14,904 bases of DNA from Chryseobacterium sp. (GCA_003248755.1 QFQW01000093.1:1-14904), one strand, 5' to 3'. Shown: positions 1-7,174, numbered from the stretch's first letter. Made by a program: numbers and translations. The notes: generated from the sequence alone by a model not told the origin.

Positions 1-525
1 AATTGAACTTCCGGATTCTGCATTCAATGTAAGATTTTCAGTATTTACAGTTCCAAGAACAGAACCGCCGGATTCTGTATTGATAACAATATTTTTCGCA
101 TTAGAATCGCCAAAAATTTTTCCACCGCTTTCTGTAGAAAATTTCTGAATATCAAATTGGTCTTTCACTTTCACAACAGAACCAACTCCTGCACTTACAG
201 ACTTAACATCTTTCGCATAGATGACAATTTTGGTATCCACATTTTCCATTTGCTGATTTTTTTTGTAACCGATTTGAAGTGTATTGTTTTTTACGCTAAT
301 TTCTATAAAACGCATAAAATTGCTTGTAACCTCAGCTTTCTCCTCATTGGATTTTCTGATTTCCACATTGAAAACCATTTCAGAATTAATATTTTCGAAG
401 TGGCTTAATGGAATAGTCTTCGTTTCCACATTACCGGCAGCCTTGAAACTTTGCCCTTTCAGCAATGTAATGGACATAAAAAGTCCGATAATCATTGTTA
501 TTAATAGTAATAATAGTTTTTGCAT
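1..525 (-). CDS. GIN-domain (DUF2807) secreted envelope protein, C-terminus cut by window edge
   Basis: The gene reads leftward from ATG at 525 and is still open at base 1, giving 175 residues without a stop. Residues 1-25 form a signal peptide (MQKLLLLLITMIIGLFMSIT, then a GQ typical of Bacteroidota cleavage sites) with no lipobox cysteine. The mature part begins like head-GIN proteins (FENINSEMVFNVEI, roughly residues 43-56). It then becomes a beta-helix-like repeat with ESGG/ESGS at residues 132, 151 and 170, a regular 19-residue period with conserved Gly and Asn. GIN/DUF2807 proteins are exported and their biochemical function is not established. The start lies 46 bases after the stop of the HlyD-type adaptor gene on the same strand, so the two are probably one operon. 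Open reading frames on the other strand here are shadows. The family call is fairly firm; the function is unknown. Confidence 0.85.
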   Translation of the reverse strand, partial: MQKLLLLLITMIIGLFMSITLLKGQSFKAAGNVETKTIPLSHFENINSEMVFNVEIRKSNEEKAEVTSNFMRFIEISVKNNTLQIGYKKNQQMENVDTKIVIYAKDVKSVSAGVGSVVKVKDQFDIQKFSTESGGKIFGDSNAKNIVINTESGGSVLGTVNTENLTLNAESGSSI

Positions 526-571
526 TGTTATAATTTTTTTAGTTTTTATTTAATAAATCAGTCTCTGACTG

Positions 572-1813
572 TTATTTTTGAATATCAAGCATTTCGTATT
601 TTTTCAATTCAGAATAATCCGAAGTAATGACAGATTCTCCTTGTTTCAATCCGGAAACCACTTCGTAATACAGCGGATTCTCCCTTCCCAGACTGATGTT
701 TCTCTTTTCAGCTTTGTTACCTTTCACTACAAAAATCCATTTCCCGTTTGTGTCTTTGTAGAAATTCCCTTTCGGAATCATCATACTTTGGGTGTCAGCG
801 GATAGTTTCAGCTTTACGCCAAACGTCATCCCTATTTTAAGGTTTTCGATTTTTGCATCAATGAAATTCAGTTCCACAGAAAACTGTCCGTCTTTCACTT
901 CCGGAAGAATTTTAGTGATGATAACTTCATATTCTTTTCGGTTGTTGTCGAGTGTTCCTTTGATTCCGTTCGTTAATTTATTAATATAATATTCATCCAC
1001 TTTTGCGACCAACTTGTAACCGCCCATCAAATCGATTTTCCCGATGCTTTCTCCACTTGTCAAATTTTGTCCGAGAGAAATATTGAATGACGATAACCTT
1101 CCCGAAGCCGGCGACATTATCAGGAAATTATTTTTGTTGGAACGGAGGATGTTTAAGCTTTTTTCCATCTGATTAATAGAATTATTGATGGCTGCAAACT
1201 GAGAATTTCTCGAAAGTTTCTCATTGGAAGCTCCTTTTTCTACGATTTGTTTTCTGTCTTTCTGATAATTCAGATTTTGTAAAGCAATATCATAATCCGT
1301 TTTCTTTCCGATTTCAGCATCGTACAATCTTTTCTGAAGATTAAAAGTCTGTAACGCCGTATTATAATCATTCTGAGACTGCAATAATTCTTTATCCTGG
1401 TTAAATTCCTGATTTTTCAGTTCCAGAAGCGAACTCCTCATTTGACTGATTTGTTGCATAATTCCCGTTTCCTGATTCAGGTAATTGAATTCCGTATTCG
1501 GATTGTAAACTCTTGCGATGGGTTGTCCTTTTGTCAGCATTTGTCCGTCTTCCGCAAAAATTTCTTTTACCGCACCACCTTCCAGAACATTCACAAGAGA
1601 AGAATTAAGAGATTGCGTCTGCGCAGTTACCATCAACATATCTTCGAATTTTCCATTGGTCACCTCATCAATCGTGATATCTTCCGACTTTACATTATAA
1701 GTTTTTTTCTGATTCAAAAAATACCATCCAAAAACTGAAACTGCTACAGCAGAAGCGATGATGATTAAGACAAATTTTAGTTTAGATTTCTTTTTTACTA
1801 TTTTCGTATCCAT
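572..1813 (-). CDS. HlyD/MacA-type periplasmic adaptor subunit of an efflux or ABC exporter
   Basis: The 413-residue product should link an inner-membrane exporter to an outer-membrane channel. One N-terminal membrane anchor lies at about residues 13-33 after a lysine-rich start. A lipoyl-like half follows (about 60-105, with EGGAVKEIFAEDGQMLTKGQ). A long heptad-rich coiled-coil hairpin spans about 110-228. The second lipoyl half begins at SPASGRLSSF (234-243). The rest is beta-barrel and membrane-proximal domain, ending in GLKQGESVITSDYSELKKYE. Length and domain order fit the family. MacA-like adaptors usually work with MacB/FtsX-type ABC permeases, but none is in view; such genes may lie left of the window. 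The gene has its own sigma-54-type promoter at 1846-1861 and lies next to an NtrC-type two-component system, its likely regulator. A short 5-bp hairpin (559-571) directly follows the stop. The transported substrate cannot be told. Confidence 0.9.
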   Translation of the reverse strand: MDTKIVKKKSKLKFVLIIIASAVAVSVFGWYFLNQKKTYNVKSEDITIDEVTNGKFEDMLMVTAQTQSLNSSLVNVLEGGAVKEIFAEDGQMLTKGQPIARVYNPNTEFNYLNQETGIMQQISQMRSSLLELKNQEFNQDKELLQSQNDYNTALQTFNLQKRLYDAEIGKKTDYDIALQNLNYQKDRKQIVEKGASNEKLSRNSQFAAINNSINQMEKSLNILRSNKNNFLIMSPASGRLSSFNISLGQNLTSGESIGKIDLMGGYKLVAKVDEYYINKLTNGIKGTLDNNRKEYEVIITKILPEVKDGQFSVELNFIDAKIENLKIGMTFGVKLKLSADTQSMMIPKGNFYKDTNGKWIFVVKGNKAEKRNISLGRENPLYYEVVSGLKQGESVITSDYSELKKYEMLDIQK

Positions 1814-1845
1814 ATTTAGATAACTATTTTACTTACAGACAATTA

Positions 1846-1861
1846 CACAATGCAGATGCCA
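1846..1861 (-). promoter_or_regulatory. sigma-54 (-24/-12) promoter for the HlyD-type adaptor operon
   Basis: On the minus strand the bases read TGGCATCTGCATTGTG. This matches the sigma-54 consensus TGGCACG-N4-TTGCW in the GG and TTG cores. The spacing from the -24 GG (1860-1859) to the -12 G (1848) is exactly the required 10 bases. The -12 C is T, a tolerated variation. Transcription would start near 1835, about 20 bases before the ATG at 1813. An intact GAFTDA-bearing NtrC-type regulator is encoded 1.5 kb away, which makes the match more credible. Confidence 0.65.
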
Positions 1862-1919
1862 CAAATTTATAATCTTGTAACTCTCTGTAAATGTGATTAA
1901 ATATAATTTTATTAATTTT

Positions 1920-1945
1920 AAAACTGTTCATTATCGAACACTTTT
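1920..1945. promoter_or_regulatory. 26-base palindrome, candidate enhancer for the NtrC-type regulator
   Basis: TGTTC (1925-1929) and GAACA (1936-1940) are perfect inverted repeats around a 6-base centre. After one C/C mismatch the arms extend by AAAA/TTTT, giving 10-base arms. The site lies about 85-110 bases upstream of the predicted sigma-54 start, the normal position of an upstream activator site. A dimeric Fis-type helix-turn-helix would fit such symmetry. Which protein binds is inferred. Confidence 0.45.
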
Positions 1946-1962
1946 TGTACGGAAACGGACAA
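1945..1962. promoter_or_regulatory. second imperfect inverted repeat, possible additional activator site
   Basis: TTGTaCG (1945-1951) and CGgACAA (1956-1962) are inverted repeats with one mismatch around a 4-base centre, directly beside the larger palindrome. NtrC-type activators often bind two or more neighbouring sites, but the two palindromes differ in sequence, so this could be chance or belong to another regulator. Confidence 0.25.
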
Positions 1963-2036
1963 TTATTTTTATTTTATTGAGAAAATCGGAAATGTAATGA
2001 TATAGGGACTTCAAATGTCTACTTAAAAAATTACTT

Positions 2037-3335
2037 ATGAAATATTTAAAACTACTTTTCTTGATTATACCATTCTACGGATTTGGACAGCAAATCATTT
2101 CTAAAGATGTCTATAATTTTTGGAATGCATATGATAAAATTATTCAGGAAAAGAATCAGGATAATCAAATCAACTTAATTAAAACCCTATATATTGATAA
2201 AGCAACTCCAGGATTAGCAGGAATTATGAAGGCAAGAAATTATTCTGCAGAAGAATATATTTTTGCTATCAATAATTATCCGAAATTCTGGAAATCAATT
2301 CGGGAAAACACACTTAAGTCAAATCAATTTTCAAAACAAATAGAAAATGGAATTGATAAACTAAAAATGATTTATCCAGAGTTAAAACCTGTCAACACTT
2401 ATTTTGAAATCGGAATTTTAAGAACCGGAGGAACTACAATAGACGGAATGTTATTGATTGGAAGCGAAGTTGCTCTGGCCGACAAATCAGTCATTACAGA
2501 AGAATTTGACAAGAAATATCCTAATCTAAAAAGTTATTTTGATACAAATCCTATCAATGATGTTGTCTTTCTCAATACGCACGAATATATTCATACTCAA
2601 CAGAAAGAAACCATTGGAAATACACTTTTATCACAAACGATAATGGAAGGTGTAGCAGAGTTTTTGGCGGAAATTGCTTTAAATACAAAATCACCTAATC
2701 CTCAGATTGAATTCGGATATAAAAATGAAGAAAAAATAAAAATCGCTTTCGAAAGAGAAATGTTTTCATCCAACATTTATAATTGGATTATGAATTCGCC
2801 TGAAAATCAATTTGGAATGAGAGATTTGGGATATTTTGTAGGTTATGCGATTTGCAAAAAATATTATGAGCAATACAAAGACAAGAAAACTGCTGTAAAA
2901 GAAATGATTCAGCTTGATTACAATAATGAAGATGAGCTTATCAAGTGGGTTGAAAAGACAAAATATTTCCCTAAAAAATTAGGCTTTTACAAGAAAGAAT
3001 TTGAAAAAAATCAGCCAAAAGTTCTTTCAATTTCTCAGATTGAAAATGGCAATAAAAATGTAAAACCTGGAGTTGTACAATATTCAATCAATTTTTCTCA
3101 GGAAATGGATACCAATTTCAGAGGTTTTGATTACGGACCTTTGGGAGAACAGGCGATTTATAAATTCAAAAAACTGATTGGTTGGAGCAATAACAATAAA
3201 ACTTTAACCATCGAAATAGAAGTTGAACCCAACAAAAAATATCAGGTTATGATAAAAGGAAAAGGCGGATTCAGAAATAAAGATGGTATTTTTTTAAAAC
3301 CTTATCTTTTTGAATTTGAAACTGGTGCAGAATAA
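2037..3335 (+). CDS. secreted HExxH zinc metallopeptidase (DUF2268-like) with C-terminal Ig-like domain
   Basis: The 432-residue protein starts with a signal peptide (MKYLKLLFLIIPFYGFGQQ) and has no lipobox, so it should act in the periplasm or outside. The catalytic motif is HEYIH at residues 182-186, followed by EGVAEF at 204-209. This fits a gluzincin arrangement in which two histidines and a downstream glutamate bind zinc and E183 is the general base. The pattern resembles DUF2268-type predicted Zn proteases. Residues from about 328 to 432 look like a bacterial Ig-like domain (FSQEMD, then W-N-N-KTLTIEI, then KKYQVMIKG). The regulator gene starts 14 bases after the stop, suggesting co-transcription. 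It is more AT-rich than that regulator gene: sample lines 2701-2760 and 4081-4140 have 16 and 24 G/C of 60. This hints at separate acquisition. Substrate unknown; protease activity is inferred from the motif. Confidence 0.75.
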   Translation: MKYLKLLFLIIPFYGFGQQIISKDVYNFWNAYDKIIQEKNQDNQINLIKTLYIDKATPGLAGIMKARNYSAEEYIFAINNYPKFWKSIRENTLKSNQFSKQIENGIDKLKMIYPELKPVNTYFEIGILRTGGTTIDGMLLIGSEVALADKSVITEEFDKKYPNLKSYFDTNPINDVVFLNTHEYIHTQQKETIGNTLLSQTIMEGVAEFLAEIALNTKSPNPQIEFGYKNEEKIKIAFEREMFSSNIYNWIMNSPENQFGMRDLGYFVGYAICKKYYEQYKDKKTAVKEMIQLDYNNEDELIKWVEKTKYFPKKLGFYKKEFEKNQPKVLSISQIENGNKNVKPGVVQYSINFSQEMDTNFRGFDYGPLGEQAIYKFKKLIGWSNNNKTLTIEIEVEPNKKYQVMIKGKGGFRNKDGIFLKPYLFEFETGAE

Positions 3336-3349
3336 TTATACTAAACTAA

Positions 3350-4693
3350 ATGCGAAAAAAAGAAGCTCATATTTTAATTGTTGATGATGACGAGGATATT
3401 TTGTTTTCAGCGAGAGTCTGGCTCAAAAAGTTTTTCACGGAAGTCAGCTGTCTCAGTCAGCCAAAGAATATTCTGAAATTTTTATCCGAACAACAAGTTG
3501 ACACCGTTCTTTTGGATATGAATTTCCGAAAAGGTTTTGAAAACGGGCAAGATGGATTGTACTGGATGCAGGAAATCAAAACGCTGGAACCTCAGCTTCC
3601 GATTATCCTAATGACGGCGTATGGCGAAGTAGAATTGGCGGTTGAAGCCCTGAAAAATGGCGCTTCCGATTTTATCCTGAAACCCTGGAATAACGAAAAA
3701 TTGTATGCTTCCGTGAATATCGCTGTCGATATTTCCCGAAAAAATAAAAAGCTGAATCAATGGGAAAATGTCAGCATCAAAACCAATCAATATCAATTGG
3801 AAACCCAATCTCCGGCAATGCAGGAAGTGATGGACCAGATTGAAAGAGTTTCTGCGACAGACGCCAATGTTTTACTTTTGGGAGAAAACGGAACCGGAAA
3901 ATATGTTTTGGCAGAACATATTCACGAGTTGTCAGAACGGAAAAATCAGCCTTTTGTGCATATTGATTTGGGAAGCCTTTCGGAAAATCTTTTTGAATCC
4001 GAATTATTCGGTTATAAAAAAGGTGCGTTTACGGATGCGCACCAGGATTATGCCGGAAAAATCGAAAATGCCGAAAACGGAACGGTTTTCCTTGACGAAA
4101 TCGGGAATCTTCCGCTTCATCTTCAAACCAAATTATTGAGCTTGATTCAAAACAGAAAGTTATCGAGAATCGGAGAAAGCAAAGAACGATTGCTGGATGT
4201 GAGATTTATTTTTGCAACTAATGAAAATCTTAAAAAAGCCGTTGCTGAAAACCGTTTCCGGAAAGATTTATATTATAGAATCAATACCGTTGAATTAAAC
4301 ATTCCAAGTCTGAGAGAACGAATTGAAGATATTTCAAATTTAGCAGATTACTTTCTGGATAAATACAAACAGAAATATCACAAGCCGGATTTGGCTTTGA
4401 ATGATGTTTTAATTTCAGAATTAACGCATTATTCGTGGCCAGGAAACATTCGAGAACTCGACCATTGCATCGAAAGAAGCGTGATTCTTTCCAACGAGAA
4501 AAATCTTAAATTGCTGATGCCTCAAGATGAGGAAGCGGAAAAAACAATCGTCAATCTAAACATCGAAGAAATGGAAGAAATCCTGATAAAAAAAGCATTG
4601 AAAAAACATCGTGGAAATATTTCTCTCGCAGCGGAAGATTTGGGATTATCGAGAGCGGCGTTGTACCGAAGAATGGAAAAATTCGACTTATAG
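3350..4693 (+). CDS. NtrC-family sigma-54-dependent response regulator
   Basis: The 447-residue protein has the three NtrC domains. The receiver (1-125) has the acidic pocket D12/D13/D14, phospho-acceptor D56, T89 and K111. The AAA+ domain (about 152-390) has Walker A GENGTGK (178-184), the sigma-54-contacting loop GAFTDA (225-230), Walker B VFLDE (246-250), an arginine-finger region around 304-310 and WPGNIRE (363-369). The Fis-type helix-turn-helix is at about 404-447 (NISLAAEDLGLSRAALYRR). All key residues are present, so it should open sigma-54 promoters by ATP hydrolysis when phosphorylated. The histidine kinase gene follows 100 bases downstream and is the obvious partner. The best target in view is the sigma-54 promoter at 1846-1861. 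No own promoter is visible in the 14-base gap upstream, so it may depend on transcription through the peptidase gene. Confidence 0.95.
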   Translation: MRKKEAHILIVDDDEDILFSARVWLKKFFTEVSCLSQPKNILKFLSEQQVDTVLLDMNFRKGFENGQDGLYWMQEIKTLEPQLPIILMTAYGEVELAVEALKNGASDFILKPWNNEKLYASVNIAVDISRKNKKLNQWENVSIKTNQYQLETQSPAMQEVMDQIERVSATDANVLLLGENGTGKYVLAEHIHELSERKNQPFVHIDLGSLSENLFESELFGYKKGAFTDAHQDYAGKIENAENGTVFLDEIGNLPLHLQTKLLSLIQNRKLSRIGESKERLLDVRFIFATNENLKKAVAENRFRKDLYYRINTVELNIPSLRERIEDISNLADYFLDKYKQKYHKPDLALNDVLISELTHYSWPGNIRELDHCIERSVILSNEKNLKLLMPQDEEAEKTIVNLNIEEMEEILIKKALKKHRGNISLAAEDLGLSRAALYRRMEKFDL

Positions 4694-4708
4694 AAAATGA
4701 AAGGAATT

Positions 4709-4777
4709 TGTCATTCCGAGGAATGAGGAATCTTTTAAACGAATTCTTCACTTCACATTGTTCCGTTCAGAATGACA
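4709..4777. repeat. dispersed palindromic element, GTCATTCC family (copy 1)
   Basis: The gap between regulator and kinase genes is mostly one element. It begins TGTCATTCCGAGGAATGAGG and ends with the complement GAATGACA (4770-4777). The outer 8 bases pair perfectly and the inner arms pair loosely. The same motif recurs in a cleaner form at 14735-14785, so it is a dispersed repeat, not a private terminator. No coding capacity is seen. Confidence 0.7.
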
Positions 4778-4793
4778 GCTTTGAAAAAAATAA

Positions 4794-6110
4794 ATGAAAA
4801 AAAAACAAATATTCTGGTTAATCTTTATTCTGCTGGCCATTGTCTGCGGAATTTTTGCATTTGATTTTTATTCACAGAATAAGTGGATTAACTGTATTTT
4901 ATTTTCGGCAGTCAGTTTGGTTTGCGTTATTTTGGCGCAGACTTCGGCTTTGTCATCTATTCAGAAAACAGAAAAACTGCTGTTGGCGATTCAGAAAAAA
5001 GATTTTTCATTATTTCCTAAAGCCGAAGAAAACAGCTTGCTTGATAATGCAGTAAAGCTATATTATCAAAGCAAAGACGAACATCTTGCACTTTCTTCTT
5101 ACAAACTTTTGTATGAAGAAATCCTGAATCAGCTTGAAATCGGCTTAATGATTTTGACCGAAAAAAATAATCATTGGGATGTTTTTTATGTAAATCCTGT
5201 TTTTCTGGAAATTCTTCAGATTCCGAAATACAATACGTGGAATCTTTATGAAAATAAAACGCCTGAATTTTATAAAATTATCGAACAGACCAATTATGAA
5301 AACTCTCAGGAATTTTTTGACATTTCGATTAATGAAAACACAAAACAATCCTTTTCATTGAGAACGAAAAAAGTTCAGAACGTAAAAAACAGGTTTTGTA
5401 TCATCAGCTTAGAATCGGTTCAGAAAATCATCGAGCAAAAAGAAAAACTGGCATGGAACAACCTTATGAAAGTAATCTCGCACGAGCTTCTGAATACTTT
5501 AACGCCTGTTAACAGTTTGATTCAAAATCTTGAATATATTGCCAACCAGGAAATTATCGAGAAAGAAGACCAGCAGGATATGAAGGAAAGCCTGATGATT
5601 ATCAATTCCAAATCAAAACAATTATTAAATTTTGTAGACGATTACCGACAGGTTGCCGAACTTCCGAAACCGGTTTTTAAAACAATTTCTTTAACCAATA
5701 TTGTAGAATCTGCGCTTAATTTCCTCAGACCTGAATTTGAAAAAAATCATATTACGATTGTCAATTCATTAGAAAATCACACGATTTCAGCGGATGAAAA
5801 AATGATTGAAAGATGTTTAATTAATCTTTATCTCAACGCTATTTATGCTGTTTCCGATAATGTTGAAAGAACAATTAAAACCGAAATTAAAACTCAAAAC
5901 AAACGTATCATTCTAAGTGTGGAAGACAATGGAGTCGGAATCCAGAAAGAAATTCAGGATAAGATTTTCTTACCGTTTTTTACGACAAGAAGTGGTGGTT
6001 CCGGAATTGGGTTAACACTCAGTAAAAGTATTGTTGAGGCACATAAAGGGTATTTGAATTATAAACCGTTGGAACAGGGAAGCCGTTTTGAGATTTGGTT
6101 TGTGGAATAA
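4794..6110 (+). CDS. membrane sensor histidine kinase, partner of the NtrC-type regulator
   Basis: The 438-residue protein has two membrane segments (about 6-24 and 32-52) with only a few residues between them, so no large periplasmic sensor domain exists. A PAS-like region follows at about 105-210 (LNQLEIGLMILTE... VNPVFLEIL). The dimerisation and phospho-acceptor box is KVISHELLNTLTPVN with H230. The ATPase domain has the N box (N344/N348), the G1 box VEDNGVGI (D378, G380), the F box FLPFFTT and the G2 box GGSGIGLTLSKSIV (401-414). All catalytic motifs are intact. This type of kinase without HAMP often accompanies NtrC regulators. Signal sensing probably occurs in the membrane or cytoplasm, perhaps through the PAS-like fold. 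The start at the first MKKK was chosen because the membrane segment follows at once. The signal is unknown. Confidence 0.92.
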   Translation: MKKKQIFWLIFILLAIVCGIFAFDFYSQNKWINCILFSAVSLVCVILAQTSALSSIQKTEKLLLAIQKKDFSLFPKAEENSLLDNAVKLYYQSKDEHLALSSYKLLYEEILNQLEIGLMILTEKNNHWDVFYVNPVFLEILQIPKYNTWNLYENKTPEFYKIIEQTNYENSQEFFDISINENTKQSFSLRTKKVQNVKNRFCIISLESVQKIIEQKEKLAWNNLMKVISHELLNTLTPVNSLIQNLEYIANQEIIEKEDQQDMKESLMIINSKSKQLLNFVDDYRQVAELPKPVFKTISLTNIVESALNFLRPEFEKNHITIVNSLENHTISADEKMIERCLINLYLNAIYAVSDNVERTIKTEIKTQNKRIILSVEDNGVGIQKEIQDKIFLPFFTTRSGGSGIGLTLSKSIVEAHKGYLNYKPLEQGSRFEIWFVE

Positions 6111-6140
6111 AAAGAAAAAAGACTTTAGATTCGAAAAAAA

Positions 6141-6279
6141 TTATCGCAAAGGCACAAAAATTTATTAAATTCTAAGTTTAAAAAACGCAAAGATTTTATC
6201 TTCGATAAAATTCATATTGGAAACTTTGCGACTTTTAACATATTTATTAAATTCAAAGTATTTTGCGCCTTTGCGATAA
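6141..6279. repeat. 139-base nested inverted-repeat element, CGCAAAG family
   Basis: The 187-base gap before the ATP-cone gene is largely this element. The outer arms TTATCGCAAAGGCaCAAAA (6141-6159) and TTTTGCGCCTTTGCGATAA (6261-6279) are complementary over 19 bases with one mismatch. Inside, CGCAAAG (6186-6192) pairs with CTTTGCG (6224-6230), and ATTTTATC/GATAAAAT (6193-6200 and 6204-6211) form a perfect central hairpin. The whole can fold as a long cruciform and ends 17 bases before the next start codon. It looks like a non-autonomous miniature element; no open frame is seen in it. A related unit lies at 14649-14709. Confidence 0.65.
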
Positions 6280-6296
6280 AATTCAAAATATAAATT

Positions 6297-7136
6297 ATGA
6301 AAATCAAGAACAATGCTGGCGAAACAGTAGAATTTGAAATTTCAAAGCTAGAAAACTCACTTCGGAATTCGGGAGCGAGCGAACAGTCTGTTAAAAGGGT
6401 TTTGGAAACGGTTTTACCAAAATGTTTCGAAGGCATCACAACCGGCGAACTATACAGAATGGCGTTTGAAGAATTGAAGAAAATCTCGAATTCTGTCGCT
6501 GCAAGATACAGTTTAAAAAAAGCTTTGCTGCAATTGGGACCTGCGGGATTTTATTTTGAGCAATGGATTTCGCGAGTGTTCCAAAACATCGGTTATAAAA
6601 CGGAAACCGGCCAATTGATAAAAGGACATTCGGTGACACACGAAGCAGACGTGATTGCCAAGAAAGACGATAAAACTTATTGGGTAGAATGTAAATTCCG
6701 GAATGCGGAAGACACGAAAATCTCTGTCACAACGCCAATGTACGTTTTGTCCCGAATCAAAGATATTTCTGATATTCAGTACAATCTTTTCGGAACCAAA
6801 ACCGAATTTACCGACGGCTGGCTGATTACAAATACTTATTTTACTAAAGATTCAATTGCTTTTTCAGAATATTATGGATTGAGATTGTTGTCTTGGGATT
6901 TTCCGGAAAATCAATCGATTAAAAATCTTGTTGACCAAAACGCGCTTTATCCAATCACTTGCCTCACAACTTTAGACGGAAAACAAAAGCAGAAATTGCT
7001 GGAGAAAAAATGTATTCTGGTAAAAGAATTATTCAATAATCAGAATTTATTAAATATTTTAGAACTTAATCAAGAAAAAAAATCTGAAGTTCTAAAAGAA
7101 GCGAAAGAACTGATGACTACAAAAATATCGGAATAA
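6297..7136 (+). CDS. ATP-cone domain fused to Mrr-like PD-(D/E)XK nuclease
   Basis: The 279-residue protein starts with an ATP-cone (about 2-85; KNNAGETVEFEISKLENSLR ... SNSVAARYSLKKAL), the nucleotide-binding module known from ribonucleotide reductase and NrdR. A restriction-endonuclease-like domain follows: FEQWISRVFQNIGY (87-100) with a conserved glutamate, then D118 and E131-C-K133 (HEADVI ... WVECKF). This gives the D-(E)xK active site of the Mrr_cat type. Residues 207-279 are helical and may bind DNA or partners. No methylase or helicase is nearby, so it is not an ordinary restriction system. The ATP-cone could make cleavage depend on ATP/dATP levels, for example in defence or DNA quality control; that role is inferred. 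The gene ends in a strong terminator. Its promoter is not obvious and may overlap the inverted-repeat element upstream. Confidence 0.8.
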   Translation: MKIKNNAGETVEFEISKLENSLRNSGASEQSVKRVLETVLPKCFEGITTGELYRMAFEELKKISNSVAARYSLKKALLQLGPAGFYFEQWISRVFQNIGYKTETGQLIKGHSVTHEADVIAKKDDKTYWVECKFRNAEDTKISVTTPMYVLSRIKDISDIQYNLFGTKTEFTDGWLITNTYFTKDSIAFSEYYGLRLLSWDFPENQSIKNLVDQNALYPITCLTTLDGKQKQKLLEKKCILVKELFNNQNLLNILELNQEKKSEVLKEAKELMTTKISE

Positions 7137-7140
7137 AAAA

Positions 7141-7174
7141 ACCGTCTCGTTATTGGTAACGAGACGGTTTTTTT
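7141..7174. terminator. bidirectional intrinsic terminator between convergent genes
   Basis: ACCGTCTCGTTA (7141-7152) pairs perfectly with TAACGAGACGGT (7157-7168) around the loop TTGG. A T run follows to 7174 and an A run precedes at 7135-7140, so the 12-bp stem can end transcription from both sides: the ATP-cone nuclease gene on plus and the DUF4136 lipoprotein gene on minus. Confidence 0.93.

Noticed and set aside
157..553. Plus-strand open frames of 83 and 89 residues
   Set aside because: They lie opposite the GIN-domain gene, whose signal peptide and periodic repeat are convincing; their translations look like Phe/Ile-rich shadow frames.
559..571. CAGTC/GACTG hairpin after the adaptor gene as terminator
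   Set aside because: The stem is only 5 bp and no T run follows on the minus strand; the GIN gene is probably co-transcribed.
1945..1971. TTG-N16-TATTTTTA as a promoter for the peptidase gene
   Set aside because: The -7 box lacks its G, the spacer is short and it overlaps the inverted repeat, so it is too weak to list.
2665..2685. TTGGCGGAAATTGC inside the peptidase gene, resembling a sigma-54 site
   Set aside because: Only 8 bases separate GG from GC instead of 10, and it lies within coding sequence.
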